Shown here piece after piece: positions 55,578-62,844 of a stretch of 64,000 nucleotides of DNA. Position 1 is the first letter of the stretch, and each line of letters opens with the position of its first letter. The notes under the pieces were generated by a model. It saw only the letters and a program-made list of their open reading frames with translations. It ran no database searches and had not been told where the DNA came from. A program made the position numbers and the translations under genes. The stretch covers positions 35,572 to 99,571 of the forward strand of contig NZ_ATAO01000135.1 in NCBI RefSeq assembly GCF_000455825.1, given 5' to 3'. The DNA is from Microbacterium maritypicum MF109. GTDB taxonomy: Bacteria > Actinomycetota > Actinomycetes > Actinomycetales > Microbacteriaceae.

Positions 55578-56792
55578 ATGACGATCGATCTCGAAGCGCT
55601 CTACATCGACCTGCACCAGCATCCTGAGCTCTCGTTCCAGGAGACGCGCACCGCCGGCATCGCCGCCCAGCACCTGCGCGATCTGGGGCTCGAGGTCGAG
55701 GAGGGCGTCGGGGTGACCGGCGTGGTCGGAGTGCTGCGCAACGGCGAAGGCCCGGTCGTCTGGGTGCGAGCCGACATGGACGCACTGCCCGTCGAGGAGC
55801 AGACCGGTCTGTCCTACGCGAGCACGGCGAAGGGCGTCGACCCCGCGGGCACCACCGTTCCCGTCATGCACGCCTGCGGTCACGACATGCACGTCACCGC
55901 CATGATCGGTGCGGTCGAGAAGCTCGTCGCCGAGCGATCCGACTGGTCGGGCACCCTCGTCGTGCTGATCCAGCCTGCCGAGGAGTACGGCGCCGGAGCG
56001 CGAGCGATGCTCGACGACGGGATCCTCGACCGCTACCCGAAGCCCGACGTGGTGCTCGGCCAGCACGTGACCCCGTTGCCCGCCGGCGTGATCGGCGTGC
56101 GCAGCGGCACGCAGATGGCCGCCTCCGACGGACTCACCGTCACCCTGCACGGCCGCGGCGGACACGGCTCGCGCCCGCATGCCACGATCGACCCCGTCGT
56201 CATGGCCGCCGCCACCGTGATGCGCCTGCAGACCATCGCCTCGCGCGAGATCGACCCGCAGGGCGTCGCCGTCGTGACCGTGGGATCGATCCACGCGGGC
56301 CTCAAGAACAACATCATCCCCGCCGAGGCGAAGCTCGAGCTCAGCCTGCGCTATCCGAACGAGGAGACGCGCGACAAGGTGCTCGCGAGCGTCGAGCGCA
56401 TCGTGCGGGCAGAGGCCACCGCCTCGGGCGCCGAGCGGGAGCCCGAGATCCGCACCGACCACACGCTCCCCGCCACCATCAACGACGAGGACGCCACCGT
56501 CCGGGTGACCGCGGCCCTGCAGCGCGCCCTGGGCGAGGCGGCCGTCATCGACCCCGGAATGTTCACCGGCAGCGAAGACGTCTCGTGGTTCGCCCGCGAC
56601 GCCGGGGCACCCCTCGTGTTCTGGTTCTGGGGCGGCATCGACCCCGCCCGGTTCGCCGAAGCAGTCGCCGCGGGCCGCCTGGGCGAGGACATCCCCACCA
56701 ACCACTCGCCGTTCTTCGCACCGGAGATCCACCCGACGATCGAGGTCGGCGTCACCGCGCTGTCGGCCGCGGCCCGGGAGTTCCTCGCGTAG
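55578..56792 (+). CDS. M20-family amidohydrolase (hippurate hydrolase/aminoacylase type)
   Basis: A 404-residue M20D metallopeptidase. DLHQHPELSFQE opens it; metal-binding residues are in HACGHDMHVTAM, QPAEEYGAGARAML and near the end in PTNHSPFFAPE, and GRGGHGSRPHATIDPV is the dimer-domain histidine motif. It probably removes N-acyl groups from amino acids or indole conjugates; the substrate is open. ATG 55578 is six bases after TAGGCT (55566-55571), so probably leaderless. Confidence 0.92.
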   Translation: MTIDLEALYIDLHQHPELSFQETRTAGIAAQHLRDLGLEVEEGVGVTGVVGVLRNGEGPVVWVRADMDALPVEEQTGLSYASTAKGVDPAGTTVPVMHACGHDMHVTAMIGAVEKLVAERSDWSGTLVVLIQPAEEYGAGARAMLDDGILDRYPKPDVVLGQHVTPLPAGVIGVRSGTQMAASDGLTVTLHGRGGHGSRPHATIDPVVMAAATVMRLQTIASREIDPQGVAVVTVGSIHAGLKNNIIPAEAKLELSLRYPNEETRDKVLASVERIVRAEATASGAEREPEIRTDHTLPATINDEDATVRVTAALQRALGEAAVIDPGMFTGSEDVSWFARDAGAPLVFWFWGGIDPARFAEAVAAGRLGEDIPTNHSPFFAPEIHPTIEVGVTALSAAAREFLA

Positions 56793-56904
56793 AGGGCCGG
56801 GGCGATGCGCTCACCCCGGACATGACGATGGCGGGGACGACTTGGAGTTCGTCGAGTTGGTCACGTCGGTAGTGCTTGCGGGCTGATCCGTGCAGTTCAG
56901 GCAA
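56752..56904 (-). pseudogene. Possible truncated toxin gene downstream of the RHH antitoxin
   Basis: Overlapping the antitoxin stop in another frame, a 50-codon TTG-initiated frame begins LPELHGSARKHYRRDQLDEL. From memory of the family, toxins paired with this RHH antitoxin begin with a LHxSARKH-like segment, but here the sequence loses that character after about 20 residues and runs antisense into the end of the M20 gene. It is best read as a decayed or deleted toxin; function is doubtful. Confidence 0.3.
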
Positions 56905-57166
56905 CGTGTGCCCACTCGCGCACCGCGGCGCGAATCGCCTCAGAGCGCGTGGCGATGCCCTCGGCCTCAGCGCGCGCCGTCAGGGCAGCGATGGTGGTTG
57001 CGTCGAGCCGGACCGGAATTACCACGCCGGGCCCATCGCCCACGGTCGGTCGACCTCGACGCGGCTTGGGAAGTGTCGACAGGTCATAGCCGGCCTCGGC
57101 CTCATCTGCCCACGCCTGGATCTGCTCGTCGGTCACGGGCCTGCCGTTCAACAGGTGCTCGCTCAT
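56897..57166 (-). CDS. Ribbon-helix-helix (CopG-like) antitoxin or regulator
   Basis: An 89-residue DNA-binding protein. An acidic N-terminal half (VTDEQIQAWADEAEAGYDLS) and basic linker PKPRRGRPTVG precede a ribbon-helix-helix: VVIPVRLDATTIAALTARAEAEGIATRSEAIRAAVREW, with landmarks VIPVRLDA and RSEAIRAAV. Start 57166 is used because the frame upstream lacks family features. Such proteins are normally paired with a toxin gene in the next frame, which appears degenerate here. GTATACG-type repeats in its promoter are likely its own operator. Confidence 0.82.
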   Translation of the reverse strand: MSEHLLNGRPVTDEQIQAWADEAEAGYDLSTLPKPRRGRPTVGDGPGVVIPVRLDATTIAALTARAEAEGIATRSEAIRAAVREWAHVA

Positions 57167-57174
57167 GCCATTGG

Positions 57175-57207
57175 CGTATACGAAAATCACCGATTTGTGT
57201 ATACGAA
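57175..57207. promoter_or_regulatory. Direct repeats GTATACGAA, probable RHH operator
   Basis: GTATACGAA occurs at 57176-57184 and 57199-57207, each containing the palindrome GTATAC, in the divergent gap between the RHH gene and the acetyltransferase. RHH proteins bind such short repeated boxes. Confidence 0.55.
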
Positions 57208-57282
57208 TAAGAAGCCGTCGCGGCCCCGCACCGCGGATCAGCCTCCGAAGTCCCGAAAGCCGTCGGTCGATAGGCTTCGGCC

Positions 57283-57750
57283 ATGTTGGTTCGAAGAGCG
57301 ACAACAGCAGACATCGATCGGCTCAGCGCCCTCAACGCCGGGGTCCAACTGCTACACGCGGAGGGGAGACCCGATCTTTTCAGAGAGCCAGAACCGGAGG
57401 CGCTGCGTGCGTTCCTCGCCGAGCAGCTAGCTGAGGGTGCGATCGTCCTCATCGCGGACGTGGACGGCGCGGTCGGCGGCTACATACTCGCCGAGGTCAA
57501 CGCGCGACCTGCGAATCCGTTCCGTCACGCGTCCAAGAGCCTGTATGTGCACCACATCGCTGTCGACCCCGGCCAACGGCGACAAGGCGTCGGTCAGCAA
57601 CTGATGGACGCTGCCGTCGCCATCGGGCGCGCAGAGGACGTAGATGCGGTGAGACTCGATTCGTGGTCGTTCAACCACGACGCGCACACGTTCTTCGAGG
57701 CAATGGGGTTCACTCCGATCAACGTGGTCTTCGAGCGGCGTCTTCGCTAG
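57283..57750 (+). CDS. GNAT-family N-acetyltransferase
   Basis: A 155-residue acetyltransferase: VRRATTADIDRLSALNAGVQLLHAEGRPDLF opening, strand LYVHHIAVDPGQRRQGVGQQLMD with the acetyl-CoA loop, and SFNHDAHTFFEAMGFTP. ATG 57283 is six bases after TAGGCT (57271-57276), leaderless style. Its TAG stop lies in the palindrome CTAG, which is also the stop of the convergent kinase gene. The substrate is unknown. Confidence 0.88.
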   Translation: MLVRRATTADIDRLSALNAGVQLLHAEGRPDLFREPEPEALRAFLAEQLAEGAIVLIADVDGAVGGYILAEVNARPANPFRHASKSLYVHHIAVDPGQRRQGVGQQLMDAAVAIGRAEDVDAVRLDSWSFNHDAHTFFEAMGFTPINVVFERRLR

Positions 57751-58433
57751 TCGGCCGAAGCCGAAGGATCCCCGTTCCGCCGCACTGTCGGCCGGTCGAG
57801 GACCGTGTTGTCCCAGACCCAGGTCGCCCGCTCCTGCGGTCGGGCCTCCGCGACGTACAGACGCTGCCCACCGACGTACCGGCGGTTGGACGGCGCCTCC
57901 GGATCGGGGTCGTGGCTCCCCGGGAATCGGGCGTTGCCCCGGGGGACGCTGACCTCGAACGGCGCATGGACCCAGACCGTGGCATCCCACACGGCGGCGA
58001 TTTCGGGGCGCTGGAGAAAGATCCCGTCGACGAGGACGACCCCCGTCGGAGGGACGGCGATCGGTGCAGGGTCGACGGGTTCGTCACGACCGACGTCCCA
58101 GACAGCCGGCGTGATCGCCCCGTGCGCGCGCAGGGAATCGACGACACAGGCGCGGAACGCGTCGTATCGGTAGGAACCGGAGTAGAAGCCCTCCGGTCCT
58201 GTGCCCGCTGCGATGCGCTCGGCCTTCGGGCGATGGAATCCGTCGATGCTCACGCCGACGACCGGCCGGCCTTCGCGTCGTCGAGCCTGTGCTGAGAGTT
58301 CGTGAGAGAGATGCGTCTTCCCTGCGCCGTCGAAGCCGTCGAGCGCCACCAGGATCCGATCGTCTGGACGGAGACTCTCGATCTCGTCCCAGAGCTGCGA
58401 CAGCACTGCCGAGCGTGATTGCGTGGTGCGCAC
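57747..58433 (-). CDS. Uridine-kinase-like P-loop NTPase
   Basis: A 228-residue P-loop kinase: Walker A GFDGAGKT at residues 33-40 (ILVALDGFDGAGKTHLSHEL), GVSIDGFHRPKAERI as the nucleoside-binding loop, VLVDGIFLQRPEI as Walker B-like strand. It resembles uridine kinase and related nucleoside or pantothenate kinases; the substrate is not settled. The GTG start at 58433 lies eight bases after the moaA stop, so it is probably co-transcribed. It shares its stop site with the convergent acetyltransferase. Confidence 0.82.
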   Translation of the reverse strand: MRTTQSRSAVLSQLWDEIESLRPDDRILVALDGFDGAGKTHLSHELSAQARRREGRPVVGVSIDGFHRPKAERIAAGTGPEGFYSGSYRYDAFRACVVDSLRAHGAITPAVWDVGRDEPVDPAPIAVPPTGVVLVDGIFLQRPEIAAVWDATVWVHAPFEVSVPRGNARFPGSHDPDPEAPSNRRYVGGQRLYVAEARPQERATWVWDNTVLDRPTVRRNGDPSASAD

Positions 58434-58441
58434 GGGCCCGG

Positions 58442-59536
58442 TCAGCCGCCGATCGCGTTCATCCCGCGGGCCGGCTGCAGGAAGGAGGGGTCGTCGATCG
58501 CGTGCCCCGGCAGCTTGCCGTGCACGCACGAGCGCAGCAGTGCGGCGATCTCATCGGCGCGCTCGCCCGGGGCGGAGGCCGACTCTCCGCGCAGCAGCCC
58601 GGTCAGGTCGTACTCGGCGAGCGAGAAGAGGCAGTTGCGCAGCTGGCCGTCTGCCGTCAGCCGCAGGCGGTCGCAGGCGCCGCAGAACGGGGCCGTGACC
58701 GAGGCGATCACACCGACCTCATGCGGGCCGCCGTCGATCCGCCACTTCTCGGCGGGTGCGCCTCCCCGACCCTCGACCGGATCGAGACGCCAGCGTTCCC
58801 CGAGCGACGCGAGGATCTCCTCGCGCGTGACCATCGAGGCCCGGTCCCAGGTGTGTCCGGCGTCGAGCGGCATCTGCTCGATGAATCGCAGTTGCGCGCC
58901 GACGCTCATCGCGAACTCCACCAGGTCGACCAGCTCGTCGTCGTTGACGCCGCGCATCGCGACCGCGTTGAGCTTGAGCGGGCGGAGCTCGGATGCCGCA
59001 GCCGCCGCGATGCCCTCGAACACATCGTCGAGGCGGTCGCGCCTGGTCAGGTCGGCGAAGCGCTGACGATCGACCGTGTCGATGCTGATGTTGAGGCGAG
59101 TGAGCCCGGCATCGATCAGGGCCGGGAGCTTCTGGGCGAGGCTGATGCCGTTGGTGGTCATCGCGACCTCGACGGGGCCCCCCTCCCCCTCGATGCGGGA
59201 GATTCGCCTCACCACCTCGACGATGTCGGTCCGCAGCAGCGGCTCGCCGCCGGTGAGCCGGAAGGTGCGGATGCCGAGGGCCGCGGCCACTTCGGCCACC
59301 TCGACGATCTCGTCGGTGGAGAGGATGCTCGTGCGGGCGAGCCACTCGTTGCCCTGCTCGGGCATGCAGTACGTGCAGCGCAGGGAGCAGCGATCGGTGA
59401 GCGAGATGCGCAGATCGCGATGCACCCGGCCGTGCGTGTCGACGAGACCTCCGCCGATTCCTGCGAGAGAGGCGGCCTGCGGAGACGGATCGACGCGCGG
59501 CGCGCGCACACCGATCACGACCGGTACGGCCGCCAT
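58442..59536 (-). CDS. moaA: GTP 3',8-cyclase (molybdenum cofactor synthesis)
   Basis: A 364-residue radical SAM enzyme, first step of molybdopterin synthesis. Cys50, Cys54 and Cys57 (TDRCSLRCTYCMPE) hold the SAM cluster; FRLTGGEPLLRTDIVEVV and MTTNGISLAQ are radical SAM marks. CGACDRLRLTADGQLRNC is the second-cluster motif, and the protein ends in the conserved GG. It lies about 115 bases from the molybdate transporter on the same strand, consistent with a shared molybdenum role. Confidence 0.96.
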   Translation of the reverse strand: MAAVPVVIGVRAPRVDPSPQAASLAGIGGGLVDTHGRVHRDLRISLTDRCSLRCTYCMPEQGNEWLARTSILSTDEIVEVAEVAAALGIRTFRLTGGEPLLRTDIVEVVRRISRIEGEGGPVEVAMTTNGISLAQKLPALIDAGLTRLNISIDTVDRQRFADLTRRDRLDDVFEGIAAAAASELRPLKLNAVAMRGVNDDELVDLVEFAMSVGAQLRFIEQMPLDAGHTWDRASMVTREEILASLGERWRLDPVEGRGGAPAEKWRIDGGPHEVGVIASVTAPFCGACDRLRLTADGQLRNCLFSLAEYDLTGLLRGESASAPGERADEIAALLRSCVHGKLPGHAIDDPSFLQPARGMNAIGG

Positions 59537-59653
59537 GGCGCTTCCCCACTCCCCGTCATCTCTTGAGAGTAACCCGCGACGACCGGGGCAGGGCCGGTTT
59601 CGTGGCGACGACCGGCAGATTGCCAGTGTCCGGAAGCGTCGGCGGCGACTTCG

Positions 59654-60748
59654 TCAGAGCACGGGCACGAAGCTCACGTGCGCGGGGTCTACCCGCAGGT
59701 GGACCGCATCTCCCGGCGCGAGCCCGGCAGCGTCGGCGAGGGAGACATCGACCGCGCATCCCGCGGTCTGCACGCGCACACCGGCGAGGGTGGGCTCGAG
59801 TCGCGTGACCTCGGTGCGCCAGGCATCCGGATCCGCGGCGTCGACGACGCGCACGTGCTCGGGGCGGAAGACCGCAGCGAGAGGGGTGCCGTCGACTGCG
59901 GCGAGCGCGAGCGAGCCGGCATCCGCGGTCGTGAGGTGCAGATCTCCGTTCCGCCAGGCGCCGCCCGCGGCGACCCCCGCCACGCGATTGACCCCCGCGA
60001 TCGACGCGACGAACCCGGAAGCCGGAGCCGACAGGACGGCGCGCACCGGTCCGCTCTGTGTGACCCGACCGGCCTCGATGATCACGAGCCGCTCCGCCAG
60101 CGCGACGGCATCCGCGGCATCGTGCGTGACCGCGATCGTGGTGATCCCGGCCAGCTGATCACGCAACATCTGTCGGATGTCGCCGGCCGTCGCCGGGTCG
60201 AGCGCCACCAGCGGCTCGTCGAGCAGCACCGCGCGCGGGGACGCGGCGAGAGCCCGGGCGACCGCGACGCGTTGCCCCTCCCCGCCGGAGAGCTCGCGAG
60301 GCATCCGTCCGCCGGCACCGCGGAGTCCGACGCGTGCGAGCCATTCGTCCGCAAGGTCGCGTGCCGAGCCGGCATCCGCCCCTGCAGCTCGGGGGCCGAA
60401 AGCCACGTTCTCGCGCACCGAGAGATGCGGGAACAGCCGTGCATCCTGTCCCAGCAGCACGATGCCCCGATTCATCGGCGTGGTCCGCACGCGGGGCGCG
60501 GACACGCGGTCGACCACGCGTCCCGCGACGTCGATCTGCCCGGCGGTCAGTGGCTCGAGTCCCGCGAGGGCCTGCAGCAGTGTCGACTTTCCCGCGCCGC
60601 TCGGTCCCATGACGGCGACCGTCTCACCGACCGCGGCCTGCACGGCGACCTCGACGGCGAAGTGCTCGCGCTCGACCACGATGTCGGCGCGCAGTCCCGG
60701 TTCGACGGCGGCGCGGCGCTCGGCCGGCAGACCGTTCGCCAGGGTCAT
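59654..60748 (-). CDS. modC: Molybdate ABC transporter ATP-binding protein
   Basis: A 364-residue ATPase: Walker A GPSGAGKST, signature LSGGEGQR, Walker B AVLLDEPLVALDPA, switch His in VTHDAADAVALA, and a C-terminal TOBE-like regulatory domain (about 270-364; FRPEHVRVVDAADPD, HLRVDPAHVSFVP). The start overlaps the ModB stop by four bases. It drives molybdate or tungstate import; the choice between them is inferred from linkage to moaA. Confidence 0.92.
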   Translation of the reverse strand: MTLANGLPAERRAAVEPGLRADIVVEREHFAVEVAVQAAVGETVAVMGPSGAGKSTLLQALAGLEPLTAGQIDVAGRVVDRVSAPRVRTTPMNRGIVLLGQDARLFPHLSVRENVAFGPRAAGADAGSARDLADEWLARVGLRGAGGRMPRELSGGEGQRVAVARALAASPRAVLLDEPLVALDPATAGDIRQMLRDQLAGITTIAVTHDAADAVALAERLVIIEAGRVTQSGPVRAVLSAPASGFVASIAGVNRVAGVAAGGAWRNGDLHLTTADAGSLALAAVDGTPLAAVFRPEHVRVVDAADPDAWRTEVTRLEPTLAGVRVQTAGCAVDVSLADAAGLAPGDAVHLRVDPAHVSFVPVL

Positions 60749-61533
60749 CGCGCCGCCCCCGGTCGCCAGCCGCGCACGAGCAGCAGCACGATGATCGCGG
60801 TGGCGAGCAGCAGCAGGGCGAGGGCGACCGCCGTGCCCTGCGACACTCCGGCACCGTTGAACGCGGTGTAGATCGCGAGCGGCATCGTCTGGGTGACTCC
60901 CGGCCGGTTCCCGGCGAACAGCGCCGTCGCGCCGAACTCGCCGATGGCCCGCGCGAAGCACAGCACGACGCCGGCGACGATGCCCGGCGCGGCGAGCGGC
61001 AGGGTGATGCGGCGCAGGATCGTCCATCGTCCGGCTCCGAGCGCTGCCGCCGTGCGCTCGTAGTCCACGCCCGAGGTGCGCACCGCGCCTTCGACGGCCA
61101 GCACCAGGAAGGGCAGGGCGACGAATGTCTGTGCCAGCACGACAGCCGGGGTGCTGAACGACAGGCCGAGCCCGCCGAGCCACCCCGCGCGCCCGAACAG
61201 GTAGAGCAGCGCGACGCCGCCCACCATGGGGGGCAGCACCAGCGGCACCGTGACGACGGCACGCAGCACCGCGGCCAGGCGGGGCCCGGAGCGGGCGATG
61301 TAGAGCGCGAGCGGCACCCCGACGACGATGCACAGCACGGTGGCCAGCAGGCCGGTGCCCAGCGAAAGCAAAAGCGCCGAGAGCGCAGCCTCCGACGTCA
61401 CATCGGCGAGAAAGGTCGACCACTGCACCCGCGCCACGAGTGCGGTCAGCGGCAGGATGAGGAACGACAGTCCGATGAGGGCCGGAACAGCGAGCGCGCG
61501 CGGAGCGTATCCGCGTGCGCCGGTCACGCTCAT
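60745..61533 (-). CDS. modB: Molybdate ABC transporter permease
   Basis: A 262-residue permease with about five to six helices and the coupling loop ERTAAALGAGRWTILRRITLPLAAPGI, as in ModB. The N-terminal VPALIGLSFLILPLTALVARV is typical. It overlaps ModA and ModC stops and starts by four bases on each side. Confidence 0.93.
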   Translation of the reverse strand: MSVTGARGYAPRALAVPALIGLSFLILPLTALVARVQWSTFLADVTSEAALSALLLSLGTGLLATVLCIVVGVPLALYIARSGPRLAAVLRAVVTVPLVLPPMVGGVALLYLFGRAGWLGGLGLSFSTPAVVLAQTFVALPFLVLAVEGAVRTSGVDYERTAAALGAGRWTILRRITLPLAAPGIVAGVVLCFARAIGEFGATALFAGNRPGVTQTMPLAIYTAFNGAGVSQGTAVALALLLLATAIIVLLLVRGWRPGAAR

Positions 61534-62306
61534 GGAGCCCCGAAGCCGAAGTCCGCCAGGATCTTCTGACCCGCGTCCGACAGCACGAACGTCACGAACG
61601 CATCGGCCGCCTCGGCGTTCGGCGCATCGGCCAGCGCGGCGATCGGGTAGTGGTTGACGACGTCGTCGGCACCGTCGGGCACGATCACCTCGACGTCGTC
61701 ACGTCCGATCACATCGGTGGCGTACACGAGCCCGGCATCCGCTTCGGAAGCGGCAACCTTCGTGAGCACGGCCGTGACGTTCTGCTCGAGACTGGCGGCG
61801 TCGACCGTCACGCCCGCCGTCGAGAGCAGTTTCGCGGCGGCCGCACCGCACGGCACCTCGGGCGCACACAGCACCGTGGTCACGTCGGCGAGATCGGAGA
61901 GGGTCTCCACCTCGCCCGGGTTGCCCGCCGGCACCGCGATCACGAGGGTGTTGGAGGCGAACAGCGTCGGATCGACCGCCACATCCGCCGCCTTGTCCAT
62001 GTTCGCCTCGTCGGCGGACGCGAATACGTCGGCCGGTGCTCCTTCGAGGATCTGTGTGACGAGGGTCGACGAGCCGTCGTAGACGGGTGTGAACCGCACG
62101 TCGGGGTTCTCGGCGGTGAACGCCTCGCCGATCGCATCGAAAGCCCCGCTGAGCGATGCGGCGGCATAGACCGTGAGCTCTCCGCTCACACCGCTCTTCT
62201 CCGCCGACGGCGAGGGCGAGGCGGTGCTCTCGGTGGCGCCCGCACAGCCGGTGAGGGCGAGCGCGGCGGCGGCGAGGACGGCGGCGGCGCGGAGCGTGCG
62301 GTTCAT
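61530..62306 (-). CDS. modA: Molybdate-binding lipoprotein
   Basis: A 258-residue solute-binding lipoprotein, lipobox ALTGC with Cys21. VYAAASLSGAFDAIGEAF is the ModA oxyanion-binding opening, and GSSTLVTQILEGAPADVFASADEANMD and AGLVYATDVIG are also signature. It binds molybdate outside the membrane for ModBC. The start is one base after the stop of the HTH-TOBE regulator gene. Confidence 0.95.
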   Translation of the reverse strand: MNRTLRAAAVLAAAALALTGCAGATESTASPSPSAEKSGVSGELTVYAAASLSGAFDAIGEAFTAENPDVRFTPVYDGSSTLVTQILEGAPADVFASADEANMDKAADVAVDPTLFASNTLVIAVPAGNPGEVETLSDLADVTTVLCAPEVPCGAAAAKLLSTAGVTVDAASLEQNVTAVLTKVAASEADAGLVYATDVIGRDDVEVIVPDGADDVVNHYPIAALADAPNAEAADAFVTFVLSDAGQKILADFGFGAP

Positions 62307-62307
62307 G

Positions 62308-62700
62308 TCAGCCTTTCGGTACTTCGACCACGACCTGGGTCGCCTTGACGGAGGCGGTGGCGAGCGCGCCGACCCCGAGGTGCAGTTCGCGCGCGGCCTC
62401 GGCAGACATCAGCGAGACCACGCGGTGAGGACCGGATTGGATGTCGACCTGCGCCATCAGCCCGTCGATCTGCACCCGGGTGACGATTCCCACGAAGCGG
62501 TTGCGCGCGCTGGAGAGCACATCTCCGGCACTCTTCGCCTCCTCCGCGAGCGCGACGGCCCGTTCCGCGACGGCATCGCCGGGGATCTCGGCGGGCACGG
62601 CATCGGTGACCGGAAGCAGCCCCTGTTCGATCCAACGCCGGACGGTGTCGTCGCTCACGCCGAGCAGCTGCGCTGCGCGAGCGATCCGATACGTCTGCAT
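62308..62700 (-). CDS. HTH-TOBE (molbindin) regulator heading the molybdate operon
   Basis: A 130-residue protein. A MerR-type helix-turn-helix (YRIARAAQLLGVSDDTVRRWIEQGLLP) is joined to a TOBE/Mop domain (about 65-130; ARNRFVGIVTRVQIDGLMAQVDI, ASVKATQVVVEVPKG), the fold that binds molybdate in ModE and molbindins. It should act as the molybdate-sensing regulator of its own operon in place of ModE. TAGATT (62712-62707, minus strand) is six bases before the start codon, so the operon mRNA is probably leaderless, and a perfect palindrome lies just upstream. Confidence 0.9.
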   Translation of the reverse strand: MQTYRIARAAQLLGVSDDTVRRWIEQGLLPVTDAVPAEIPGDAVAERAVALAEEAKSAGDVLSSARNRFVGIVTRVQIDGLMAQVDIQSGPHRVVSLMSAEAARELHLGVGALATASVKATQVVVEVPKG

Positions 62701-62721
62701 GGAGAGAATCTACCGCAGAAG

Positions 62722-62746
62722 CGGAGATTTTCCTCGAAAATCTCCG
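62722..62746. promoter_or_regulatory. Perfect palindrome before the mod operon, probable HTH-TOBE operator
   Basis: CGGAGATTTTC (62722-62732) and GAAAATCTCCG (62736-62746) are perfect inverted 11-base arms around CTC. It covers the -35 region of the leaderless mod promoter (-10 at 62707-62712), the expected place for a repressor. Confidence 0.75.
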
Positions 62747-62844
62747 AGTCTGCAATGATCCATACCCCTTCCGCTCCGCACTTCGACAGACCGTTCCCGT
62801 GTCCCCCGAATGGCCGATAGCGCGTGCGGCAGGGGTCGGCCAAG

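Noticed and set aside
59537..59653. Molybdenum-cofactor riboswitch or shared promoter between the mod operon end and moaA
   Set aside because: I could not find the conserved stems of the Moco element, and the gap is short and lies after, not before, moaA in its own reading direction except for a weak promoter.
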